Source: Chloroflexi bacterium RBG_13_46_14 (lineage in GTDB: Bacteria > Chloroflexota > Dehalococcoidia > Dehalococcoidales > UBA2162). Taken from it: DNA of 5,378 nt. Positions 1-4,398 of the stretch are shown piece after piece. The translations under genes were made by a program, and so were the position numbers. Location: NCBI GenBank assembly GCA_001796415.1, contig MGML01000198.1, positions 255-5,632 on the forward strand, in the 5' to 3' direction. Every line of letters begins with the position of its first letter. The first letter of the stretch is position 1. The notes below the pieces were generated by a model. It was not told the origin of the DNA. It saw nothing but the letters and a program-made list of their open reading frames with translations, and did not search any database.

Positions 1-1
1 T

Positions 2-124
2 CCAGTACTGATAATCGATCCGGAAGAGGACAGCTCGGGAACACACAGGGTAGATTTCGAAGGTGATAAATGGAATGGACCTGTAATTTCAGCATTGAAA
101 GAAGTTCTGGATATAGTACAATAA
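2..124 (+). CDS. C-terminal fragment of an unrecognised protein
   Basis: An open frame enters from the left edge and runs 40 codons to a TAA at 122-124. The visible residues begin PVLIIDPEEDSSG and end ISALKEVLDIVQ. The start of the gene lies outside the window. The PVLIID stretch looks like a buried beta strand ending in an acidic residue, and the last dozen residues look like a closing amphipathic helix. This is compatible with an alpha/beta fold, for example a P-loop kinase or another nucleotide-binding enzyme, but no diagnostic motif is present and I do not recognise the family. Codon use and GC content match the nuclease gene downstream. A terminator-like hairpin follows within 30 bases, so this gene probably ends its own transcript. 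The coding call rests on the open frame, the plausible protein composition and the terminator after the stop. Confidence 0.6.
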   Translation, partial: PVLIIDPEEDSSGTHRVDFEGDKWNGPVISALKEVLDIVQ

Positions 125-146
125 TAACGAGAACTCGAACTGCTTG

Positions 147-176
147 AAGTAACCTGTATCATAAACAGGCTTTTTT
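147..176 (+). terminator. Weak intrinsic terminator
   Basis: CCTGT at 153-157 pairs with ACAGG at 165-169 around a 7-base loop. AAG at 147-149 can extend the stem with CTT at 170-172 across a small bulge. A run of six T residues follows at 171-176. The stem is short, so termination may be incomplete, but its place 23 bases after the stop of the upstream gene and the T run fit a rho-independent terminator. Confidence 0.55.
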
Positions 177-234
177 CTTAATGGATAATGTGCTTTTTAT
201 CCTGAATTTTTGTACCTGAAACTGAAGATTTCGC

Positions 235-264
235 GTTACATTTAGAGTAGTTTTAAGCTAAAAT
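235..264 (+). promoter_or_regulatory. Possible sigma-70-type promoter for the nuclease gene
   Basis: GTTACA at 235-240 matches four of six bases of the -35 consensus. TAAAAT at 259-264 matches five of six of the -10 consensus, with an 18-base spacer. Transcription would start near 271, giving a leader of about 16 bases. The preceding gene is closed by a terminator, so a promoter is expected in this 160-base gap. The assignment is weak because the region is AT-rich and such matches arise by chance. Confidence 0.3.
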
Positions 265-286
265 TGGCGAAAGACTTATATAGAGA

Positions 287-1519
287 ATGAAAATTGTCCA
301 TTTCGCAGACCTGCATTTAGGCGTCGAGAGTTACGGTCGTATCGACCCGGCGACAGGTATATCGTCGCGGCTGCTGGATTTCCTGGCAGCCCTGGACCAG
401 GTAGTCGATTACGCCATCAACAACACCGTCGATATCGTGATATTCAGCGGTGATGCCTACAAGAGTCGGGAACCAAGCCAGACGCAGCAGAGAGAATTTG
501 CGAAGCGTATTAACCGCCTGGTCACGAACGATATCCCTATATTCATAGTGACAGGAAACCATGATCTGCCGAACGCGGTCGGGAAAGCAACCGCTACCGA
601 GATATTCGATACCCTGGAGATAAAAAATGTCTATGTATCCAACCGTCCTGAAGTATACAGGATAGAGACAAAAAGCGGCCCTTTACAGGTAGCATCGCTG
701 CCCTGGCTGCGGCGGAGCGCTCTTCTGAGCAGGGAAGACACAAAAAATCTTGACTTCAATCAGATAAATGAAATGATGCAGCAGGCCCTATCCAATATCA
801 TCAGGGCTCATGCGTTAGAACTCGATCCGTCACTGCCGTCGATACTGGCAGCTCACGTGGGAGTAGCCAGCGCGATGATCGGCTCGGAAAGACTGATGGC
901 GATAGGGCAGGAGCATTTCCTGCTGATAAGCAATATTGCCAATCCTGCCTACGATTACATCGCGCTGGGACATATTCACAAGCACCAGGTACTTTCCGAA
1001 ACTCCTCCCGTTGTTTATTCAGGAAGTCTGGAAAGGGTGGATTTCGGAGAGGAAAAGGATGACAAAGGATTTTACGTGGTAGATATCGAACAGGAACCGG
1101 GTTCGGATAAACGGATCGTAGCGTACGAGTTTCATCAGGTTAGAGGTCGTTCTTTCCGCACCATAGAAGTTGATATCAAACCGGAAGATGAAGATCCTAC
1201 GGAAACGATCCTGAGAGAAATCCATAAAGCAGAAAATGAAGTAGATGATGCTGTTGTCAGACTCCAGATAAATCTCCCTGAGGAATCGGAAAGTCAGATC
1301 AGGGACAATGAAATCCGGGAAGCTTTGAAAAGTGCGTATTATTCAAGCGTATCCAAGGATGTTTCCCGTGAAAGTCGGATAAGATTAGGTGCGGCAACGG
1401 TCGAAGAGGTTGCTCCTGTCGAAGCACTTAAAATATACCTCGAAGCGAATTATTCTCCCGAGCGGGCTGAAATCCTGCTTGAATACGGTGAGAAGCTGAT
1501 AACCGGAGAAAATGAGTAA
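287..1519 (+). CDS. sbcD: SbcD/Mre11-family DNA repair exonuclease
   Basis: This encodes a 410-residue metallophosphoesterase of the SbcD/Mre11 family, the nuclease half of the SbcCD (Mre11-Rad50) complex. That complex cuts DNA hairpins and processes blocked double-strand ends in the cytoplasm. The two-metal site is complete: D8 and H10 in FADLHLG, D56 in SGDAYK, N91-H92-D93 in TGNHD, H190 in AAHVG, and H229 and H231 in GHIHKH. The second motif reads GDAYK rather than the GDLFD of E. coli SbcD; I recall this as normal for Chloroflexota-type homologues. After the catalytic domain (about 1-265) comes a capping region (about 275-370, TIEVDIKP onward) and a helical C-terminus (about 375-410) where SbcC/Rad50 would be expected to bind. 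The length is typical of the family. ATG 287 places the first motif at residue 5, so the start is secure, although the Shine-Dalgarno is poor (AGAGA directly before the ATG). No sbcC follows; the next genes are an unrelated AT-rich cassette. Confidence 0.93.
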   Translation: MKIVHFADLHLGVESYGRIDPATGISSRLLDFLAALDQVVDYAINNTVDIVIFSGDAYKSREPSQTQQREFAKRINRLVTNDIPIFIVTGNHDLPNAVGKATATEIFDTLEIKNVYVSNRPEVYRIETKSGPLQVASLPWLRRSALLSREDTKNLDFNQINEMMQQALSNIIRAHALELDPSLPSILAAHVGVASAMIGSERLMAIGQEHFLLISNIANPAYDYIALGHIHKHQVLSETPPVVYSGSLERVDFGEEKDDKGFYVVDIEQEPGSDKRIVAYEFHQVRGRSFRTIEVDIKPEDEDPTETILREIHKAENEVDDAVVRLQINLPEESESQIRDNEIREALKSAYYSSVSKDVSRESRIRLGAATVEEVAPVEALKIYLEANYSPERAEILLEYGEKLITGENE

Positions 1520-1590
1520 AATCATTTACAGTTTATCAAGCATAATAAAAATCCGCTAGTGTATCATTTTAAATTCTTATCTCGAAATAT

Positions 1591-1618
1591 ATGACATTTA
1601 AGAACAATTTGGTATAAT
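1591..1618 (+). promoter_or_regulatory. Near-consensus sigma-70 promoter of the cassette
   Basis: ATGACA at 1591-1596 matches five of six bases of TTGACA. After a 16-base spacer, TATAAT at 1613-1618 is a perfect -10 box. Transcription is expected to begin about 7 bases after the box, at 1625-1626, which is the A of the second in-frame ATG of the following gene. The upstream ATG at 1617 lies inside the -10 box and so would not be in this transcript. Confidence 0.75.
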
Positions 1619-1625
1619 GACTGTC

Positions 1626-2498
1626 ATGGAAGTTAAGCTAACGGCTCCAAGTAATTTTAAGAGAATAAAACAGCTAGATAGTCTTTATGTTCCTCGTATT
1701 CAAAGACTATCGCCACTAGATCAAGTAATAATTGACCTTTCAAAAATAACCTTTATTAAACCATTAGGGGTTATTGGTATTTTGACCCTTATTGAAAGAC
1801 TTACACAGCTCGAAAATGGCATGCCTAATATAGAACTTATATGTCCAGAGAATAAAGAAGTAATTGACTATTTAGTTAAAATTGATTTTATAAACGCATT
1901 AGAAACTCTTTGCGACTGGGATATACCAGACGATATAGAAGTAATTGGTAAAAAACTCAAACCTGTAATACCGATAACAAGGTTTAGTGATGCTAATGAT
2001 ATCGAAATCATAGCAAATCAAATGCAAGAAATATTCCATACAGAGTTAATGGGATTGTCGACGTTATTACAGCCATGTCATGTTGTCTATAGTGAATTAG
2101 CAATTAATGCTGTAGAACATGCAAATAGTAACGGAGGCTTTGTTTTAGCTCAACAATTTGAATATCATGATGGTTCTAGACTTGAAATATCAGTAGGTGA
2201 TTGTGGTATTGGCATCCATAAATCACTCAAACAGAACAAAATAATGAAAGGTAAATTCAAATCCGATAGAGAAGCTATTATGTCTACGCTATCAGGTGGA
2301 TTGTCACGTATAAATGATCCACATAGAGGTTATGGTCTTTATTGGGTTAAGGAAGAACTTGGTGATTCGCCCAATAGAAGCTTGACACTTCGGTCAGGTA
2401 ATGGATATGTTATAATCTATACAGGGAATAGACCTTATTCGGCTAAATGTAAAAGTTTTCCTGGAACAATCGCCCATGTTGTAATACCATGTGGATAA
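1626..2498 (+). CDS. STAS-like plus GHKL/RsbW-type ATPase protein
   Basis: The 290-residue product (numbered from ATG 1626) has two parts. Residues about 1-100 resemble a STAS/anti-sigma-antagonist fold, with VIIDLSKITFIKPLG matching the strand and phospho-loop region. K45-P46-L47 stand where SpoIIAA-type proteins have Asp-Ser-Ser. Residues about 120-290 form a GHKL ATPase domain: N box SELAINAVEHA with E157, N161 and H165; G1 box DCGIG at 192-196; lid GGLSRINDPHRGYGL with the G2-like GYGL at 235-238; and the closing FPGT (278-281) with P288. Proteins with this fold include RsbW/SpoIIAB serine kinases, and the N-box glutamate expected of a kinase is present. The frame also has an ATG at 1617, but that codon is part of the TATAAT box, so 1626 is preferred. 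No Shine-Dalgarno precedes either ATG, which suggests a leaderless message. The DUF4325 gene follows after 19 bases. The role is probably signalling or partner switching; the target is unknown. Confidence 0.82.
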   Translation: MEVKLTAPSNFKRIKQLDSLYVPRIQRLSPLDQVIIDLSKITFIKPLGVIGILTLIERLTQLENGMPNIELICPENKEVIDYLVKIDFINALETLCDWDIPDDIEVIGKKLKPVIPITRFSDANDIEIIANQMQEIFHTELMGLSTLLQPCHVVYSELAINAVEHANSNGGFVLAQQFEYHDGSRLEISVGDCGIGIHKSLKQNKIMKGKFKSDREAIMSTLSGGLSRINDPHRGYGLYWVKEELGDSPNRSLTLRSGNGYVIIYTGNRPYSAKCKSFPGTIAHVVIPCG

Positions 2499-2503
2499 GG
2501 GAT

Positions 2504-2510
2504 AGAGGAG
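2504..2510 (+). promoter_or_regulatory. Strong ribosome binding site of the DUF4325 gene
   Basis: AGAGGAG ends 7 bases before ATG 2518. It decides the start against the ATG at 2511, which touches the site and meets a stop after four codons. This is a canonical Shine-Dalgarno, in contrast to the first gene of the cassette, which has none. The second gene therefore appears to be translated from a polycistronic mRNA. Confidence 0.8.
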
Positions 2511-2517
2511 ATGATAA

Positions 2518-2850
2518 ATGAATAAACAATTTAAACTATCTGACTACTCCCTTACATTTTCAACAAGGGTAAAAGCTAGTGAGCTTTGTGACAAGCTTCG
2601 CCAATTCGTTTTGACTTTGGATGATAATGACAATTTATTTATTGATTTCAGTGACGTAGAAGCTGTTAGTTATTCATTTTTTGACCAATTATTGAGCGAA
2701 CTATTAGAACTCGAATCTTCACTTAAAAAAGATATAACAATAACAGGTTTGTCCGCCAATATTACTAGTGTTATTGATAAGTCACTTAAGCATCGGAGTT
2801 ATCAATACAAACCAACACGCAGTGAACGTACATTACTATACCAGGCATAA
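2518..2850 (+). CDS. DUF4325 / STAS-like small protein
   Basis: The product has 110 residues and reads as a single STAS-like domain of the DUF4325 type. Family-like features are FSTR at 14-17, near the start of the domain, and FIDFSDVEAVSYSFFDQLL at 41-59, which corresponds to the signature strand-loop-helix ending in a conserved S-F-x-D. S51 and S53 lie where SpoIIAA/RsbV antagonists carry their phosphorylated serine, so this protein could be the substrate of the ATPase encoded just upstream. That substrate role is inference, because DUF4325 has no function that I know to be established. It shares the promoter with the upstream gene, starts 19 bases after its stop with a good Shine-Dalgarno, and is followed by a stem-loop terminator 12 bases after its own stop. 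The C-terminus (about 90-110, rich in K, R, Y and S) is basic and may be flexible. It has the same AT-rich codon use as its partner. Confidence 0.8.
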   Translation: MNKQFKLSDYSLTFSTRVKASELCDKLRQFVLTLDDNDNLFIDFSDVEAVSYSFFDQLLSELLELESSLKKDITITGLSANITSVIDKSLKHRSYQYKPTRSERTLLYQA

Positions 2851-2861
2851 ACAATAGTAAC

Positions 2862-2901
2862 TGGGTTGCTAGTTCTTTGATAGCAATCCAATTATTTCTT
2901 C
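2862..2901 (+). terminator. Intrinsic terminator of the cassette
   Basis: TGGGTTGCTA at 2862-2871 pairs with TAGCAATCCA at 2881-2890, a 10-base-pair stem with one G-U pair and a 9-base loop. The sequence after it (ATTATTTCTTC) is T-rich but lacks an unbroken T run. Its position 12 bases after the stop of the DUF4325 gene supports a role in ending the two-gene transcript. Confidence 0.7.
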
Positions 2902-2911
2902 AACAGTCTAA

Positions 2912-2998
2912 ATGTGGTCACTTAGTTTGGATGCCATCGCTGGATTAGTGAGTTTCGGATTAACAAGGCTTTTACCTGGTCTAGTAAAGTTGTGGTAA
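2912..2998 (+). CDS. Doubtful 28-codon amphipathic ORF
   Basis: ATG 2912 opens a 28-codon frame ending at TAA 2996-2998, with the peptide starting MWSLSLDAIAG and ending PGLVKLW. It is rich in Leu, Val and Trp. Polar or small residues at 3, 7, 11, 14, 18, 22 and 26 fall on one face of a helix, as in small membrane-active peptides. A stop codon directly precedes the ATG, there is no Shine-Dalgarno, and the ORF lies after the cassette terminator without an evident promoter. Chance or a fragment of a lost gene is more likely than a functional peptide. Confidence 0.15.
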   Translation: MWSLSLDAIAGLVSFGLTRLLPGLVKLW

Positions 2999-3035
2999 AT
3001 GAAAATATCTTTGCCGTACAACTTCACAGGTTTTA

Positions 3036-3062
3036 CTCAAGTATTGTCAACGCTCAAGTATT
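3036..3062 (+). repeat. Two direct copies of CTCAAGTATT
   Basis: The decamer CTCAAGTATT occurs at 3036-3045 and exactly again at 3053-3062, a 17-base period with a 7-base spacer. It lies about 90 bases before the extended -10 element of the lipoprotein gene. A paired binding site for a regulator is possible, but the period is not a whole number of helical turns and no third copy is visible. Confidence 0.6.
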
Positions 3063-3149
3063 TAGAAATTTTACATCACTAATAATCCTAAAATGAGCCT
3101 GTAAGCTACCAATTTTTATACGTTTTCTGTTTTTGGAAATATATTCGTG

Positions 3150-3158
3150 TGATATAAT
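3150..3158 (+). promoter_or_regulatory. Extended -10 promoter of the lipoprotein gene
   Basis: TGATATAAT at 3150-3158 is a perfect TGnTATAAT extended -10 element. A recognisable -35 is missing at normal spacing; TTGGAA at 3133-3138 is a four-of-six match but only 14 bases away. Extended -10 promoters can work without a good -35. Transcription would start near 3165, giving a leader of about 26 bases that contains the Shine-Dalgarno. Confidence 0.65.
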
Positions 3159-3190
3159 CGGTAGAAATAGGCTCGACTGGAGGAATTCCC

Positions 3191-4276
3191 GTGAAAATTA
3201 AGAATGTCGTTTTAGTATGCCTGGCGCTGGTTATGATGCTGATACCTGCAGCCAGCTGCAATGAAAGCGTAATGTACGAGGCCCTTGAACTTGTGCCGGA
3301 AGGTATCAATATGCTGGCAGGGATAAAAGTCAGCGAGGCGTTAAGGAACTGGGAACTTTACTCCGAACTTGAGGGAAATGAAAATACCGAAGAACAGTTC
3401 GATGAGATGAAAGAGGGCTTTGCTGGTGAGATAGGTATCGATTTGAACGATATATCCAACGCAGTAATTTTTGCCAGAGAATCATCTACGGAAACGATGG
3501 AATATACCGGAATTATTTTAGAAGGTAACTTCGCTGATAAGGAACTGATCGACAATATCGAGAAAGAGACCGGTACTAAATTCGAGATTGAAAAATATGG
3601 AGATTTCACGCTGTATACCGATACGGATACCGACGCGGCGGTAGTCTCTCTGAATAATACGATGATCATTATGGGCTCGATCAAGGCTGTTAAAGACTGC
3701 ATCGATGTAATTGAAGGAAATCTGAGCCGTGTAAGTGGTGTTGTACTGGATACCTATAACGATATGGGGAGTGTGATGGTAAAACTAGCCATGCTGATTC
3801 CCCAGGAAGCGAAAGAAGCATTCGCAGACCAGCCGGAAGGCGAAATGATGCCGGTTGGATTCGAATCATTCCAGGATATGCAGTCGCTTGGTCTGGCAGC
3901 CGATCTTGGTACACAGTCATTAACGGTGAGTGTAAATATAGATTTCTCTCCTGCCGATTCTGCCGCCAAAGCCGCGGAATCTCTTGGCACCATGATTGAT
4001 TTTATCGCTATGATGAGCCAGGACGAGGAGTCGGCAGAGCTACTGCAAGGCATTGAGATAACGACTGGCGGTTCCCGTGTATACCTGGGCTTTGAGATAT
4101 CCCTGGACGAACTTGCAGATATGGCTGAGTCGTTGGAAGATGGTACAGGTTTTCCCATGATACCATCCGGACCTCCCGGTATGGAATTGCCGGAAGATTT
4201 CGAGATTCCTGGATGGTCGGAAGATGATTTAGAACTTCCTGATGACCTCGAATTACCGGAAATTCCTGAAAACTAA
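3191..4276 (+). CDS. Secreted lipoprotein of unknown function
   Basis: The 361-residue product starts at GTG 3191, 7 bases after a GGAGG site at 3179-3183. Residues 1-22 are a signal peptide: K2 and K4, a hydrophobic core VVLVCLALVMMLIP, then AAS before C23. That suggests a lipoprotein cut before C23, although Ala at -3 is a weak lipobox. The mature part reads like substrate-free surface proteins that repeat a pattern of roughly 100 residues: a region near GIDLNDISNAVIFA (74-90), then GIILEGNF, then YGDFTLYTDTD and a strand with MIIMGSIKAVKD. This resembles DUF3352-like proteins in outline only; I cannot name a family with confidence. From about residue 321 the tail is acidic and proline-rich with repeated LPEDFEIP/LPDDLELP-like units and is probably disordered. 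It has its own promoter and is followed by a strong hairpin, so it is probably monocistronic. It would sit on the outer face of the membrane. Confidence 0.8.
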   Translation: MKIKNVVLVCLALVMMLIPAASCNESVMYEALELVPEGINMLAGIKVSEALRNWELYSELEGNENTEEQFDEMKEGFAGEIGIDLNDISNAVIFARESSTETMEYTGIILEGNFADKELIDNIEKETGTKFEIEKYGDFTLYTDTDTDAAVVSLNNTMIIMGSIKAVKDCIDVIEGNLSRVSGVVLDTYNDMGSVMVKLAMLIPQEAKEAFADQPEGEMMPVGFESFQDMQSLGLAADLGTQSLTVSVNIDFSPADSAAKAAESLGTMIDFIAMMSQDEESAELLQGIEITTGGSRVYLGFEISLDELADMAESLEDGTGFPMIPSGPPGMELPEDFEIPGWSEDDLELPDDLELPEIPEN

Positions 4277-4302
4277 GAATACCCCGTTAAATCTTATGGT
4301 AG

Positions 4303-4335
4303 AATCAGGGGGAGGGTTTTACCCTCCCCCTGATT
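4303..4335 (+). terminator. Very stable hairpin after the lipoprotein gene
   Basis: Bases 4303-4316 and 4322-4335 form a perfect 14-base-pair stem (AATCAGGGGGAGGG paired with CCCTCCCCCTGATT). A further T-A pair at 4317/4321 leaves a loop of only three T residues. It lies 26 bases after the stop. No T run follows on either strand, so it is not a textbook intrinsic terminator. It may act as a U-tract-less terminator or as a 3' mRNA stabiliser. Confidence 0.65.
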
Positions 4336-4382
4336 ATTGGAATCGATTGACCGGGCATATTATCTTGCCGGTTTCGTTGTCC

Positions 4383-4388
4383 AGGAGG
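4383..4388 (+). promoter_or_regulatory. Ribosome binding site fixing the GTG start of the transporter
   Basis: AGGAGG lies 10 bases before GTG 4399. It decides the start of a gene with no ATG at its head; the next in-frame ATG is inside the first membrane helix. No convincing promoter stands before it: TTGACC at 4347-4352 has no -10 at proper distance, and TTGGAA at 4337-4342 with TATTAT at 4358-4363 has only a 15-base spacer. Confidence 0.75.
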
Positions 4389-4398
4389 ATTTGTTACT

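Larger units (their letters stand above)
1520..3100. other. AT-rich cassette, probably acquired
   Basis: Hand-counted 60-base samples inside this block give about 30-35% GC (for example 1681-1740, 1741-1800, 2101-2160). Samples from the flanking genes give about 52-58% (for example 361-420, 3841-3900). One transporter sample, 4861-4920, is lower at about 38%. Codon choice changes with it: inside the block arginine is often AGA and third positions are A or T, whereas the neighbours favour CGG, CGT and AGG. The block carries two genes, its own promoter and its own terminator. The octamer AAAATGAG occurs at 1509-1516 and 3090-3097, close to both edges. No transposase, integrase or terminal inverted repeat is visible. 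The edges are judged by eye. Horizontal acquisition is an inference from composition and layout. Confidence 0.5.
2851..3149. other. Gene-poor AT-rich interval
   Basis: Nearly 300 bases separate the DUF4325 stop from the promoter of the lipoprotein gene. The interval holds the cassette terminator, a 28-codon ORF at 2912-2998 without a ribosome binding site, a spaced 10-base direct repeat at 3036-3062, and the right copy of AAAATGAG at 3090-3097. I see no longer reading frame, no tRNA-like fold and no recognisable gene remnant. It may be the decayed right flank of the acquired cassette. Confidence 0.6.

Noticed and set aside
317..1225. Antisense frames inside sbcD (317-562 and 1019-1225)
   Set aside because: They are shadows of a gene with a complete set of nuclease motifs; neither has a start signal or a recognisable product.
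1517..1571. Imperfect inverted repeat TAAAATCAT / ATCATTTTA after sbcD, considered as a terminator or transposon end
   Set aside because: It has a mismatch, a loop of about 40 bases and very AT-rich arms, and no matching copy at the right edge of the cassette.
1617..1619. ATG as the start of the STAS-ATPase gene
   Set aside because: It overlaps the TATAAT box at 1613-1618 and would lie upstream of the expected transcription start. The ATG at 1626 is in the same frame and costs only three residues. It stays possible only if a second promoter lies further upstream.
3106..3309. Antisense frame across the lipoprotein promoter and signal peptide
   Set aside because: It covers the extended -10 element and Shine-Dalgarno of the sense gene and encodes a low-complexity product.
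3358..4158. Antisense frames opposite the lipoprotein gene (3358-3702, 3690-3920 and 3754-4158)
   Set aside because: They mirror the codon bias of the sense gene, have no ribosome binding sites, give serine-rich low-complexity products, and lie opposite a gene with a promoter, Shine-Dalgarno and signal peptide.
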